Assembly: GCA_964017185.1 (NCBI GenBank)
Contig: OZ024869.1
Coordinates: forward strand, 5,292,501 to 5,356,500
Source of the DNA: Rugalucina vietnamica
Taxonomy: Eukaryota > Mollusca > Bivalvia > Lucinida > Lucinidae
Length of the DNA stretch: 64,000 bases
Direction: 5' to 3'
The notes under the pieces are model-generated. The model saw only the letters and a program-made list of their open reading frames with translations. It made no database searches and had not been told where the DNA came from. Position 1 is the first letter of the stretch; the number at the start of each line of letters is the position of its first letter. Below are positions 1-12,461 of the stretch, one piece after another. A program made the position numbers and the translations under genes.

Positions 1-800
1 GTTCGAGTCAAAACGCAGAACATATTATAACCCACATCCATTTAAAGCACGCCGGTTATCTTTTTAAAGATACTTCTTGTTATCTCTAGCCATGAAACAC
101 AATTTGTATATTTTCAGTGAGTTTAAAGAAATAAAGCAGCAAAGGGAGGCGGTAAAAATGCAAAATCGCCTTTAGAAACAATGGAAAACTGTTGAAAAAA
201 TTGCTTGAAAATCGCAGAAATTGTCCACGAGTCGCAACATTATCCTACACAGTTTGGAATGTCGATCATATTTGTTTAGTGTGTAGTGAAGTTAAATAAT
301 TTAGCTAGTTGAAATAAATGCAGATCTTTTCATCTTGGAAAATTTATTGAAAAGTCATCGCTTTTAAGCAGTGCAACTAAGACCCCCTCTTGGTAAAGTG
401 CTAGAAAATGCAAGGTAGAAGCACTTTTCAAATAAATTCATATTAAGTTTGAAAGGTAATATAATGCTCTTTAAGTTGAGACTAGCATAAGATCCTTTGG
501 GAATTAATAGCTGATAACCGCTAGGTGATCGATCACTGGTCCCTGATCACTGGTTGCCTTACGCTACCAGTATAAACATTTTCTTGCGGAATAGAGGATT
601 CATTTAAGACAACTACTGAGAACCTTGCCGAAACTGTCTGATATTTTAGAATAATTATGGTAATTAGCTACAAATTCCTTGCAACTCAAACCAGTCTTTT
701 ACCAAAGAGAGAGAGAGCAATTAAAGTAATTGCAACAATTTTCCAGCAATTGACATCTGAATTCTTGTCTGTAGGTCCACAAGTCTCTCAGCCCTTCTAT
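1..800. other. No recognisable gene or repeat
   Basis: AT-rich sequence. The GATCACTGG.. / CCTGATCACTGG pair near 525-555 is a short direct repeat. No coding exon of the PTPRN-like gene could be recognised. The short ORFs show no domain. Confidence 0.5.
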
Positions 801-1023
801 GAGTCGTCTCGTGAGAAAACAAACAATGTGGTTCTGAACAGGTCCGACACAAATCAGGCTGTGCAGTCATAGCAGCAGGCTAGAAGCTTGAAATTTCGGA
901 TTTAAGAAGAAGAGGAAGTGTACTATCCATGTAGCGAAAAAAAAGACGCTGATCAGCTTCGTGGTAACATCTGCATCTTAGTTTTCGCATACACAGTTTG
1001 TTGGTTTTCTCTTGAGGCAGCTC
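801..1023 (-). mobile_element. Family A palindromic MITE, copy 1 (degenerate)
   Basis: Family A runs from GAGCCGC.TCATGAGAAAACC to the inverse. It has a central palindrome, AGGCGCTGATCAGCTTCGC / GCGAAGCTGATCTGCGCCT, flanked by …CGAAAACAAAG and CTTTGTTTTCG. One arm is longer and contains GAAATTTCAAGCTTCTAGCC. Strand here means the direction in which that long arm follows the centre. This copy is about 223 bp with a decayed centre; flanks ctat/atat are only a partial target duplication. Confidence 0.7.
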
Positions 1024-1055
1024 ATATATTTTTAGGAGTCTTGACTCGAGCAAAA

Positions 1056-1286
1056 GAGTCTTCATGATATTCGACCAGGTACGACACAAACCGCGCTGTA
1101 AAGCCTAGGAAAATTGCTAGAAGCTTGAAATTTTGGATTAAAGAAGAAGGAGTATTGTACTATCTGAGTTGTAATAACAAAGGTGCTGATCAGCTGTGCT
1201 GTAAATCAGCTTTGCAGTTACTGCACAGCGGATCTGCGCCTTTGTTTTCGCATAGGCAAAAAGCCTTTTTTCTCATGATGCAGCTC
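1056..1286 (-). mobile_element. Family A MITE, copy 2 (degenerate)
   Basis: Recognised by GCTTGAAATTTTGGATT, AAAGGTGCTGATCAGCTGTG and the end TTTTCTCATGATGCAGCTC. The centre carries a small internal duplication of the GCTGTGC segment. Confidence 0.65.
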
Positions 1287-1329
1287 ATATAAGACTTTTT
1301 CCCTAATAAGTGTAGTGATTAGAACTAAT

Positions 1330-1565
1330 TGAGCCAAGTCTTAAGAAAATCTGTCTCTGAGGTTTCCGACTGGCTCAGACACAAACCTAGCTGCACTGTC
1401 TTAGTAGATGGTTAGAGGCCTGAAATTTCAACCTTAGGTAGATATGAGAATTTACAACACTAGAAACAAAAACAAAGGTGCTGATCTGCTGTGAGTTAAT
1501 ATGTAGGTGAGCTGCACATTTCTTTAAGAATATGCAAAACTTCAGTTTACTCGTGATGCTGCTCA
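1330..1565 (-). mobile_element. Family A MITE, copy 3 (strongly decayed)
   Basis: Fragments GACACAAACC, CTGAAATTTCAACC and AACAAAGGTGCTGATCTGCTGTG appear in family order. The ends are poorly preserved. Confidence 0.45.
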
Positions 1566-1617
1566 ACTTTGGGAGTCAGTTTAATTGGATGAGAAGACTG
1601 CAGGACAACCATAATTG

Positions 1618-1874
1618 GAGCCCAATCATAATGGAGCCCCTGAACCAGAATACCAGCAATCTGCATATGCGAAAACAAAGACGCAGATCAGCTTTGCAGT
1701 ACCTGCAAAGCTGATCAGCATCTTTGTTTACGCTATACAGATAACGCAATCCATGTTCTTCTTATATCAGAAATTTCAAGCTTCTATCCTGCTTCTGTAT
1801 CTATACAGACTGGTTTGTGTCAAACCTGGTTTGTGTCAGAAACCCCGAAGACTAGTTTTCTTGCATCACAGTTC
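1618..1874 (+). mobile_element. Family A MITE, copy 4
   Basis: Central palindrome with TTTGCAGTACCTGCAAA, then GAAATTTCAAGCTTCTATCC and a doubled GGTTTGTGTCA segment. It ends before ATTT at 1875. The left end is approximate. Confidence 0.6.
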
Positions 1875-2116
1875 ATTTGAGCCCAATCATGAAGATCATC
1901 TTTTCGTTCTTGAAGATTGGAGCAGTGGTTAAGTGTAAGACTCTGACTTAAGAGTCCTGGGCTAACATAACCATATTTTTCAGAAAAGGTGTTTCAGATT
2001 TTGTGATTTTGAAAAAAGTGGTTTCTGAAAGATGGTGTATGGACAGTAGGCAGTGATTCCACCACTTCAGGCCTTGCAATAACTTGACAATATGAAGAAG
2101 GCCATTCTGTAAAGTA

Positions 2117-5100
2117 GTCTATGTCGAATGGGAATCTCGTGCGATTTTTTTGACGATTTATGACGACCTATATAAAACTTACCTATGGGGTATATGTATA
2201 ACATTAAACCTGTTCGTCGCACTTACATCCGCGTGAGAGTCGATTTATGACGTCATCAAAATGGCGGCTATCTGCCTATATATGAAATATTCGTATTTCC
2301 ATCAAAATCAATTGAAAACATCGCATTACAACTTATTTTGCAAAGAAAATGTATGAAATGAATCTGATAATACCCACGATAGACGAATTAAGTCGATGGG
2401 TCAACGGATATTGCTTTATCCGGTCGTCCGTCCGTTCGTGCATACGTTGGATATACGTTTTTTCTTCTAAAACCTAGGTACACCGGGAGCTAATTTGACC
2501 TACCTTGCACCCCGAGGACAATTTTTCATGGGTGCCAAATCATTTATTGGAACCACAGAAATGCAAAGAATTTTTGTCCTCAAAGATATACTCAATTACA
2601 CTATGAAAAATTGCATGGTTTCCATGGCAACCGTTAACGTGATTCTTAAGCATGGGGGTGTACATACAAAATTGATCATATCTTCACTGTTACTTATCGT
2701 ATTGTACTAACCATGATCTCAGTTTAAAGTATAGACATATGTGTTTCTTTCGATGGTAAGTAATGCAAATTTGCTTATTTGTATATTCATTAATTTTCAT
2801 GAAAATTGACAGAAAAATCTTTAAAATTCCATAAATGAACTAATTTCAGGCTCAAACTGTCATTGTGACACTTTGTTATTGAACCAGTAATATTATATGA
2901 TAAATCTATTGATGACCTGGTTCTATATGAAAAATATCTCATTTGCATATTCATGAAAATTAATAAAAATGTCAAAAAGTGAGGAAAAATGAGGAATAAC
3001 TATATCCGTTGCAAGGTATTGCGTATATTATAAGACCTATCTTGCATTGCCGGGACAAAGTCTCAAGGCTGTAAGTGTTGTCAGAGGGACCTTCGTAATC
3101 CATAAAATATTGTCATCAGCAATTAAAAACATTTGCATGATGTGAAATTACATAGTTTCCACACCGCCCTCATGCGATTTTAAAGAACAGGATGTACTTA
3201 CAAAAATACTATCACACCAAAAGATTACTCCAGAATACTATAATTGGTCTGATAATGACGCATGTACTTTACAATTTAACCTTGATGCCTATTATTTAAA
3301 TCATTGAATTTACTTATTCATGAAAATTAATATAAAAAAAAACAACATAACAAATTGAGAAGAATTGTATAAAAAGAGGGGGTAAACAAACAAAATCGCT
3401 TGTATCAGAGCTATTAATCAATCCAGGATGCTGAAAAAGGTATCAAATGTATGCTATGGCGACGTACTATGGTTGTGCAGTATGATATAAGAAAAATCTG
3501 ATTTTGAATTTAATGAATTTTAATGAAAACCAAAGAAATTTTAGAGAAAAGAAAATGTAAGAAATAATTGAATAAACCTACAAAATGACTTGTATGTCGG
3601 TAATCAAAAGTCCTATAGTGCTGATAAAAGCATCAAATGGTGTCCAGGGCAATATTATATCATCCTGTACTTCAATTTATGAGTCATTTGGCTTTTAGTT
3701 TTAAGAATATTTATTTAACAAAATCTTTTGAATTTAGAAAATCATAGTACGGAACAATTAAGGGTGTATACTTAGAAAAACGCATGTATCTTGTCTACTG
3801 AAAGACCTAGAGTGCTATAACTTGCATCAAATGATTATAAAGTTAATGTTCTATAACCATATAATCAGCTTTTTTGTTGACATTACTGAGATCTTCATTT
3901 ATGAGAGAAAACTCAACGAAAAATGAACGGGTACACCAAACAAAATCGTTCAGATCTCAGCTGCCAAAACCCTTAGAGTGCTGAAAAAAATGGTACCAAG
4001 AGAATGATAGGAGAATGCACTACTGCCATGCTGTCTGATAGCATAACCACATGTTATTAAATTTTCTGAACGTTACATAAAGTTTCGAAAAAATGTGAAA
4101 ATAACAGAAACTGGAAGGATGTGCTTCACCAAAATTTATTAAATCTTGCTTGCCGGAAAGCATGATTTATATATCTGAGTACATGGCAATAAAACATTGT
4201 CCTAGCAATAAATTAATGCCATTTTGAGTTTTCTTCGGCTATTGGCCTCTGAGATATAAGCGATTTTGTTGGTGGACCCCGTCATTTTTCATTGATTTTG
4301 CTCTTATTCATTTTAAAAGATCTCATTAATATCCGTACAACAAACTTGAGTAGCCGAAACCGCGGCATGACCCAAATACTTTCTCATCCATATGTTCACT
4401 GCTCTCAAAGGATCTCAGTTTTACTAGTTTTACTTTATATATCTGATTATATGGTTACAGAACATTGTCCTAGCAATCACTCATTAACAATTACAGCTCC
4501 TTATATATATTAGGTCTTTTAGTACCCAAGATAGGTGCATTTATTCTGCGTAACTATGCTCCTTATTTGTCTGTATTGTTTTCTCTTAATTCAAAAGGTT
4601 TTGTTAATATTCTTAAACCTTTGAAACAAATGACCCAACAGTTGTAGTACAGGATGGTATAAAAATGCCCTAGACACCATTTTCAGCACCATATGACTTT
4701 TGATTGCCGAGATACAAGTCCTTTTGTAAGTTTACTCATTTATTCATTTATTTTTATTTTTTCTCTCTCTCAAATTTCTTAAGTTTTCATTAAAATTCAT
4801 GAAATGGAAAATCAGATTATTCTTATACAATACTTCAGGGTCATAGTACAATGGCATAGTATTTATTTGATACCACTTTCAGCATCCTGGGTTGATTAAC
4901 AGCTCTTGTATAAGCGATTTTGTACATATGCCCTCTATTTTTTCTACATTGTTTCTCCAATTTTTATGTTTGTTTTTTTAATTTTCATGAATATGTAAAG
5001 TCAGTGATTTAATATTTAACATTTTGATATTTAGTATCAAGGTTAAATCGTTAGATTCATGCATCATTATCAGATCAATTATAGTATTCTAGAGCGTTTT

Positions 5101-6247
5101 ATTGGTGAGATATAAGTATTTTCGTAAGTACATCCTATTCTTTAGAATCGCATGAGGGGCGGTGTGGAAACAATGTAATTTTACATCATGCAAATGGTTT
5201 TTTTTCATTGCTAAGGAAAATATTTTATGGCATAAAGGTGGTCTCTCTGACAACACTGACAGTCTTGAGAATTTGTCCCTGGGATGCAAGATAGATTAGC
5301 TCTTATAACCTATCCAATACCTTACAATGGATATACATGTAGTTTTTCCCTCTTTTGTCCTCACTCTTTGACAGTTTTATTGATATTCATGAATATAATT
5401 TTCATATAGGACCAGGTCATTCACAAATTCGTCATATGATATTACTGGCTCAATAACAAAGTGTCACAACGACAGCTAGGGCATTAAATTTATGAACACT
5501 TATGAATTTTATCAAGATTTTTCTGCCATTTTTTCATGTTTTCATGAAAATTAATGAATATGCTAATTATATTATTTGCATTACTTACCATAGGAAAAGG
5601 GCTATGTCTAAGCTTTGAAATGAGACCATTTTCAATAGTCTAGGATAAGTAATAGTGGAGATATGGTCAATTTTGTATGTAGACCCTCGATCCTCAAGAA
5701 TCACGTTAACGGTTGCCATGGAAACCGCGCCATATTCTCATAGTGTAACTGAGTTTATCTTTGGAACAAAATATTTGCATTTCTAGGGTCCCAATAAATG
5801 ATATGACACCCATGAAAAATTGTCTTGGGGGATGCAAGGTAGGTGAAATTAGCTACTGGTTTACTATGCATAGTTTAGCGCTTTGTATGGGGATTTTGTC
5901 TTGACGTGGCTCATATTTTCAGTGCTTTTTCTCCTTTTGAGAGATATTTTTGTGCTGAAATAGCTTTTATACATACAAATGGTAAGATCCATCCATTTAA
6001 AATCAGCAAGAAGCTGGAAAATAAATTTTATCTATCAAGCATAGTATGAAAATGGTTGTTCCAAACGCATATCATGAGTGCGCTGGTCGCCATTTTGATG
6101 ACGTCATAGTTCAGCCCATACGCGGGTCTCAGGGCGACGAACTGGTTTAAATTGTTGCATATGCCCCAAAGTTTAATTTAAGGTAGGTCGTCATAAATCG
6201 TCACGAAATTCCCACGGGACGACTTTTTTGGCCCATTTGACATTGAC
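2117..6247. mobile_element. Giant fold-back element, about 4.1 kb imperfect palindrome
   Basis: The left arm (from about 2117, GTCTATGTCGAATGGG) and the right arm (to about 6247, inverse of GTCAATGTCAAATGGG) pair along almost their whole length, meeting near 4180. Clear paired blocks are 2225-2275 with 6080-6160 (both include TGACGTCAT next to ATGGCG); 2495-2650 with 5690-5855; and 2750-3090 with 5280-5600. Identity looks like roughly 75-80%. Each arm contains diverged 150-250 bp subrepeats built around AAAATCGCTTGTATC.GAG-type text, as in Drosophila FB elements. The flanks could share a TA duplication. No transposase ORF is seen. Confidence 0.75.
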
Positions 6248-6789
6248 TAAGGCTCCTTATACACATAAATACATGTATGGACAATCTTGTGGGACATAAC
6301 ATTACCTACTCCTGTATTTGCTTGTTGTCTTATGGCTACAAGGTCAACAGCAAACATCATGTTGTGATGTTCACTTATCCTAATACCACACTGTTTCTAG
6401 ACAAACCTCACACAGGCAGATTTCCAGTACCCACTACACATTTCTTTCACTACCAACTGACAATGCTCTTCTTAACTGAAGAGGATCAGAATGGGTTTTC
6501 TTGTTTGTGAATTGCCAGCTTATTTATAGAGTTGAAATGACATATTTATTCATTTCCTTAGTCATCATATGTATTCTTTAGTTATTTTGTTTTCCACTTC
6601 CTTGCTGTTTTAAAAGTTCAAAATATGTCATTAGTCAGACATACATACATGCAGACAAAACAACCTGTAACCATCTATTTATATATTTAGAGCGGAAATG
6701 ACTGGAAAGTAATGAATTTATATTATAATACCAAATTTAAAGCAGGTCAACATCATCAGGAAAACATGTCCGTGCAATAAATACTGCTA
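6248..6789. other. Unassigned stretch with a dispersed repeat
   Basis: Positions 6408-6490 resemble 13157-13250 (ACAGG.A-ATTACCAGT, then ACTGACAA, GCTCTTCTT and a tail in GAGGA), so this is part of a dispersed repeat. The plus ORF over 6277-6510 has no recognisable domain. Confidence 0.4.
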
Positions 6790-6826
6790 TAAACCCCAAT
6801 ATCATTAAGTAAATCTGGGGTATAAA
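6790..6826. repeat. Family C repeat, copy 1, left piece
   Basis: ATAAACCCCAATATC...GGGGTATAAA is the left end of a family C element split by the fold-back insertion. The other piece is at 8998-9140. Confidence 0.5.
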
Positions 6827-8997
6827 CACGGGTGGGCATCAGGGGAGCTACCTCGAAAATGTGTTAACGCAAATTTGTTCCCACGCCACATCCGGGAACT
6901 GTCGAGGTAGTGGAAATCCCCATAATTGGAAGCACATGCAAAGGTGAGCTCTCGCTTTTTTGCTTTTTTTCTTTCAAGGGGCGCATTACTCAGAAATCGG
7001 GCGATGCAATTCCATGTAAATATGGTTTAACAATGCATGAAGACCGAAAACCCCATTAAATAGTGGAAAATATGAGCAGGACGACCTAAACATCAGGACT
7101 GTCGGACTGCATTTTCGCCGTGTGTTGACATATAGGCGGGCATCTCAGACAGATTTTGTAGCTCAGATTCAGTTTTGGACCGCTGTCACATGTTTTGGTG
7201 CAAAACATGATCAAATTGACTACAATGACGCAAAAATTTCAGATCCCCTGTTCTCCTGAATAGATTACCTACCCAAAAATGCATTCGTGTTGTTCCCAGA
7301 CCAGCGAGGTAGCGGTAATCTAGCGAGGCAGTTCCAACGCGTTTACCTAGGCAAAACAAAAGCAGTTTATTATTTGGTTTATTTGGTGTTCTACGTCCCA
7401 CTCAGCAGCTAGGGTCATATGGAGACGGGATCTCGGTTAAAAGTCTCGTCGGAAAGACTCTAGAGAAGCCTGGGACCGAACCCATGACCCCTGGCTACGT
7501 CGAGTGACTTGTCCTTTATGCCATTGCTGTAAACAACATTAAAATATGTGTGAGTTAATAAGAGCGCTAACACACCGCGCCTATATAGCCAATGCTTTAA
7601 AAACGTGTTACATTGAACAACAATTTCACACTTTGTAAGCGCGGGGCTATAGCGTCAATTTCAGATGCAAACGTGACGTCAGTTACTGCGACAGACGGGC
7701 GTTACGTCATTTTTACTGATGTAACAAATTCATTGTAGGCATTAGTGAAACAGTCTATTTTTTGCGGGATTTCTTTAGTGCAATTGCGTCGAAATGGCAC
7801 TGCAACTGAAGGCTTCAAGTGTATTTTTGTCCATGATTGTGTGTTGGAATGTTAAAAGATCAGCTCTAGTGCGCGAATTGTTCGGTAATAAATCAGTTTG
7901 TCGGTCAGTCGTAAGCAGATAAATCACTCGCGCTACGCGCTCGTGAATTGATCTGCTTTACAACTGACATCCAAAAAGTGAATTAATACTCAACAATTCA
8001 CAGCTAGAGCTGATCTATTTCTTAAACATGTTACATTTTACATGCATCTTTCTTCACAGCAATTTAAGGAATAGGATTTTGTAACGTTTGGCTGGTGAAA
8101 GCCACAAGATAACCATACGGCTTACATCAGCTAAAAGCAAATAATCATAAAAAGACTGTCCCTCTATACATTGTGAGCACCTCAAATCGACTTCAAATTC
8201 CATTCTGGTTCTCTAATATACTCGTACGTATGAATCATATATGACGCATGGATTTGTCCTGTCTTTTTCGCTGTCCTGAATCATGAAAATATATTAACAC
8301 ATGAAGATATGTGAAATAATTTCCAAAATATCTACTATCAATTTCCGGTAACTTGTCTTTGACGCTGAATATTATATCCGTGAGTGAAAAATAAAAAAAA
8401 AGAGGCAAAAAGCACTGAGTTTACATTTTATACAGTTAATCCATTCCGCTTTATATCAACCGAATGGCTAGATGTTTGAAACGCGTTGGAACTACCTCGC
8501 TAGATTACCGCTACCTCGCTGGTCTGGGAACAACACGAATGCATTTTTGGGCAGGTAATCTATTCAGGAGAACAGGGGATCTGAAATTTTTGCGTCATTG
8601 TAGTCAATTTGATCATGTTTTGCACCAAAACATGTGACAGCGGTCCAAAACTGAATCTGAGCTACAAAATCTGTCTTGAGATGCCCGCCGATATGTCAAG
8701 ACACGGCGAAAATGCAGTCCGACAGTCCTGATGTTTAGGTCGTCCTGCTCATATTTTCCACTATTTAATGGGGTTTTCGGTCTTCATGCATTGTTAAACC
8801 ATATTTACATGGGATTGCATCGCCCGATTTCTGAGTAATGCGCCCCTTGAAAGAAAAAAAGCAAAAAAGCGAGAGCTCACCTTTGCGTGTACTTCCAATT
8901 ATGGGGATTTCCACTACCTCGACAGTTCCCGGATGTGGCGTGGGAACAAATTTGCGTTAACACATTTTCGAGGTAGCTCCCCTGATGCCCACCCGTG
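6827..8997. mobile_element. Fold-back transposon with about 0.5 kb terminal inverted repeats
   Basis: The left arm (6827 to about 7352) and right arm (about 8478-8997) are near-identical inverted copies. Both begin CACGGGTGGGCATCAGGGGA from outside. Directly repeated ATAAA at 6822-6826 and 8998-9002 fits a 5 bp target duplication. Joining the flanks restores a normal family C repeat (…GGGGTATAAAGGGG…), so the insertion is clean. The 1.1 kb core has no transposase-like ORF and holds a SINE-like remnant (7385-7530). It is non-autonomous; the superfamily is not identified. Confidence 0.8.
7385..7530. repeat. SINE-like / dispersed remnant inside fold-back element
   Basis: The text includes ACGTCCCACTCAGCAGCTA, AAAGTCTCGTCGGAAAGACT, CCTGGGACCGAACCCATGAC and GTCGAGTGACTTG. 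The same word order, decayed, appears at 56680-56835 and in part at 50590-50660, so it is a dispersed element. Confidence 0.55.
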
Positions 8998-9140
8998 ATA
9001 AAGGGGCATACAATATTTCTTATTTTTGTTCCAAAACATAGATTGTGGGTCCTCGTTAAAACCGCTTCTGCGAGGCAGTTCTAACGTGTACCTACAATCA
9101 ATGTTTTGAGCAAAAATATTAAATTTATCAAAAATTTTCT
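8998..9140. repeat. Family C palindromic repeat, copy 1, right piece
   Basis: Family C is a short palindrome. TTCTTATTTTTGCTCCAAAA, ATAGATTGTGGGTAC and GTTAGAACCGCCTC face the inverse text around a GAGG/CCTC centre. Outside lie TATACCCCTGTAAACCCC and CTATATAAAAGTGGGG. Here the hairpin spans about 9030-9120. Confidence 0.65.
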
Positions 9141-10045
9141 TATCAATTTCTACAGCTGAAAAAGTATATGCGTGAGCAAGTTTTCGTAATAATTATCATA
9201 AGCTGTCATTTCTGAAGAAGCAGGTCAACATAATAAAAAAACAGTCTTTGAAAGGAAGTAGGCCATAGATAATGTATGCTGAGGGTTCTCAATGGAAGCG
9301 AGAAAATGAATTTTAACAACTTGTAATTATATACAAAAAATTAACAAAATTGAGTGCAAATTATTTCAAATAGCCACGTGCCATAATCAATCGCAGGAAG
9401 ATACTTTAAAATAGCAACTATATTAACTTCAGCCAGTAACTAACTAATTAGTGCTGTAATTTTTTGATGTTTTGATGTAAAATGGTATGTCACTGCAGAA
9501 AAATTACATATTACCGAATAAATTTCTGGATGCTTAATTAAGATATTGGTGCATAACTTACCATTAGTGCGAGTAAAAAGTAGTTTATTCAAAAAAAAAA
9601 AAAAAAAAAAATAACTATTCTTTAAATATTTTTTTCTGAAAATGGTAGATCTAGAAAAGACAAGAAAGCACAGGAAAATATGGCTAATAACTATCTTAAA
9701 TGCTACTTGCATACTGCCTTCAACCACAGTAGATGCATGTTTAAATCTCCATCCCCAGTTATCAGCACAGAGGGCTTAAAACTTGAAATAATCTATTTTA
9801 AATGAAGAGAAGTTATCACGCTAACAGGCAATATTATCCCGCCACAGAATCCACACTAGTCCGTAAAGGCAACAAGTTTTTACATACAGTAAACAAGCTC
9901 AAAACCCACTGACAAGTAAATCGGTCGGCCCAACCACTGTACAGAATTCCTCTTTTATTGACATTATGTTCCTGGTCATTCTGTACTAGCTATACACACG
10001 AACTGGCGGGGTTAACGAGTAAATGGCTTGTTTTAGCAGGGTTTG
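9141..10045. other. No recognisable gene
   Basis: AT-rich, with a poly-A run at 9588-9612. The short minus ORF across that run is an artefact of the homopolymer. Nothing else was recognised. Confidence 0.5.
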
Positions 10046-10049
10046 TTAT

Positions 10050-10862
10050 ATCTGATTAAGGATAAGGATAAGATAAGAAGTTGTTTATTATAGTGACGTG
10101 TGCTATATACATATACAACAAAACATGTGAAAGTTCATATAGAAAGCACCCGGCCCAATGGACCTATAAGTCACTTCAAATTATTTATGAATTTATATGT
10201 ACATGAAAAGGAAAGTTAATTTCTTTTGAATAAAAATGATTTACGTTTTTCATAAGCACATACGATATATTTTGCCGTTTGTCTTGGTGAATTATTCATC
10301 AAAATAACTGTCTTATCAGAGTCAGGTAACGGATCAAAGTCAACACGGTCAACTGATGAAAATAGAGTTTCCCTGAGTATACTGTAAAATGGGCAGTGTA
10401 ACAGAAAATGCGTTTCGTCCTCCGTTTGTTGCGAATTACATATTTTACAGAGTCTTTCCTCTGGTTTTTCACCGATGTACCTCCCAGTCTCTATACGCAA
10501 GGGTAAGATGCCACACCTAAACTGAGCCAGTAGTGAACGTTCATTTCTTTTAAGGTTCATCGTCACGTATCTTTCGGGGCAATATTCTGTTTTATATTTA
10601 ACGTAAGATCGGAGTTTGGGTACAGATAATGTTTTAGCTGGCCAGCCTCTTGCGTGTAGATCCTGTAGCGATACCTTAACATCGTTTAAGTTACACTGAG
10701 ATCTACTTTCAAAATGTCTTGTAATACCTAATTTCGACATAATTTCCTTCACTTCCGAACTCCAGTTATTATAACAAATGGTATAGTCCCATACAAACAC
10801 CTTTTTACAAATTCGATTATTTATTATAGGCATCTGATTCCGTTTTTGAACATGAAACATGT
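10050..10862 (-). mobile_element. 3' end of a non-LTR retrotransposon (5'-truncated)
   Basis: A minus-strand ORF is followed by about 150 bp of 3' sequence ending in a CTTATC-type simple tail (10050-10080). Microsatellite-like tails are common in LINE elements. The 5' side is cut off at about 10862, as expected for an incomplete reverse-transcription insertion. Confidence 0.6.
10216..10860 (-). pseudogene. C-terminal part of a LINE-type reverse transcriptase ORF2
   Basis: 214 codons remain. The distinctive segment ERLCKICNSQQTEDETHFLL followed by HC is the CX2C...HX4C C-terminal zinc motif seen after the reverse transcriptase domain of many animal non-LTR elements. It is preceded by LLAQFRCGILPLRIETGRY, also typical. 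The catalytic domain (F/YADD) is absent, so this is a dead 5'-truncated copy. The clade (CR1/L2/jockey-like) cannot be settled by eye. Confidence 0.65.
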
Positions 10863-11318
10863 GTTATGGACAATGCAACTATTGTGCTCTTTGCTAAGAT
10901 ATTTACTTTCTCCAGAAAAGCACATATTTAATCACAATGTTGAATCATCTCTGACAGGTGCTTGCAAAATCGTGTCATTTGGTCTCTTATCCAGAAGAAA
11001 TGCTGATTCTGTGGCTCTATTTTGATGGTAAATAATTTATTTCTTTGCTAACACAGAGGCTGATCCTCTAAGAAGATATTATCAAACATTTTTTGAAAGA
11101 AATTATTTAATTTTGAATCTGTTACAACATTATAGGAAACAAAATAATTACAACGAAAAAAACAACAAGCTTTTTTGAAAGTTTGTTTTGTATTCGTTGT
11201 TATGAAAGATAATTAATAATTTCAAATAAATTTATTAAAAGGGACTTTGGTTCATACTGCAGGCGATAACCAAAATGCCCATGTGACAATATCTAGTAAC
11301 AAAAAGCTTTCAGTTTAC
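10863..11318. other. Intron sequence left of exon 5
   Basis: AT-rich with no repeat recognised. It contains the donor side of the intron after exon 5. Confidence 0.4.
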
Positions 11319-11387
11319 CTGCCATCAGTTTGTCTAGGAGATTGGCGTAGGCAGGAGGTAGAGAATCGGGTAGGGCTTCAACAGCAT
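11319..11387 (-). CDS. PTPRN: PTPRN-like exon 5, luminal exon
   Basis: This 69-base exon has acceptor ATATTTTCCAG| and donor GCAG|GTAAAC, phase 1 at both ends. With the G left by exon 4 it codes D-AVEALPDSLPPAYANLLDKLMA. The leucine-rich, amphipathic sequence fits the region ahead of the membrane-proximal ectodomain in IA-2-type proteins, but I recognise no family motif. The next exon was not found between 1 and 11318. Confidence 0.72.
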
Positions 11388-11951
11388 CTGGAAAATATAT
11401 ATGCATTGTAAATGCTATAAGAGGTCTAAAATATCACTTATCAGTGTTGTAAGAGACCTTATGATACATCTGACATTGTTGATGGGTTCAAATGTATAAC
11501 CAAGTGATAAAGCACAACAGGTATAGACCCTCATCAGAAGAATTGTCCCCTGAGCAGTACATACTGGGTTAAATGTTTGTCCAAGAACTATTTGGTCTTT
11601 TAGGGACCATACCATCTTGAATAATAAAGTCCTGATTTCCACAAAAAATAGCCAGAATAATACATGGTAAGCAACCATCATTTCTACCACTTATTTATTT
11701 GCTAAATGTCTTATTTCCCTTATATGGCATTCCAGTAAAATCTGACTACAGTTTCTCATCTTTATGAATACAAGTCATACATGAATCAGGATTTTCACTT
11801 GTATGGATATCAGCAATAGACGTAGCATGTATACCAAATTTTATTAATTTGCTGCTTAACGTTTCAGTCAACAGATATTATCATGCTGGGACATCACCTC
11901 CATTTTATGGTTCTTCTACCCAGCATTATAATGTCATGGCTGTAATGATTT
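11388..11951. other. Intron 4, unassigned part
   Basis: No repeat or exon recognised. The minus ORF at 11415-11690 shows no domain. Confidence 0.4.
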
Positions 11952-12180
11952 GATCCACCTCATGAGAAAACCAACATTTGGCATATGCGTATACAAAAGC
12001 GCAGATCAGTTTCTCAGTAATCAGCCTTTGTTTTCGTTACATGAATAGCACAATTCTTCTTCTTTCTAAATCCTCTAAATCCAAAATTTCCAGCCTTTAG
12101 CCAGTTTTAGTGCTTGTACAGCTAGGTTTGTACTGGACCTGTTCAGAAACCACATTTCTGGTTTTCTCATGATGCCGCTC
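11952..12180 (+). mobile_element. Family A MITE, copy 5, TSD ATTT
   Basis: The element is bounded by GATCCACCTCATGAG and ATGCCGCTC. ATTT is repeated exactly at 11948-11951 and 12181-12184. The central palindrome is partly lost. Confidence 0.8.
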
Positions 12181-12227
12181 ATTTATGAAACATGCTCAAA
12201 GATACATCACCAACCACCTAAGTAGAT

Positions 12228-12461
12228 GAGCCTGTGGGTGACAAAACCAACAATTCGGGTTTCCGACCAGGTCTGACACAAACCAGCATGTACAGTCACA
12301 GAAGCAGGCTAGACGCTTGAAATTTCGGTTTTAGGTAGAAGAGGGATTGTACTATCTGTGTAGTGAAAACAAAGACACTGATCAGCTGTAAAGTTACTGC
12401 ACAGCTGATCTGCGTCTTTGTTTTCGCAAATGCAAATCGTTGTTTTCTCATGTGGTGGCTC
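12228..12461 (-). mobile_element. Family A MITE, copy 6
   Basis: Good central palindrome (AGCTGTAAAGTTACTGCACAGCT) and long left arm. Flanks are agat/aaat, a likely diverged duplication. Confidence 0.75.

Noticed and set aside
9440..9727. Minus-strand 95 aa ORF with a poly-Phe run
   Set aside because: Made by reading through a poly-A/T homopolymer, with no domain.
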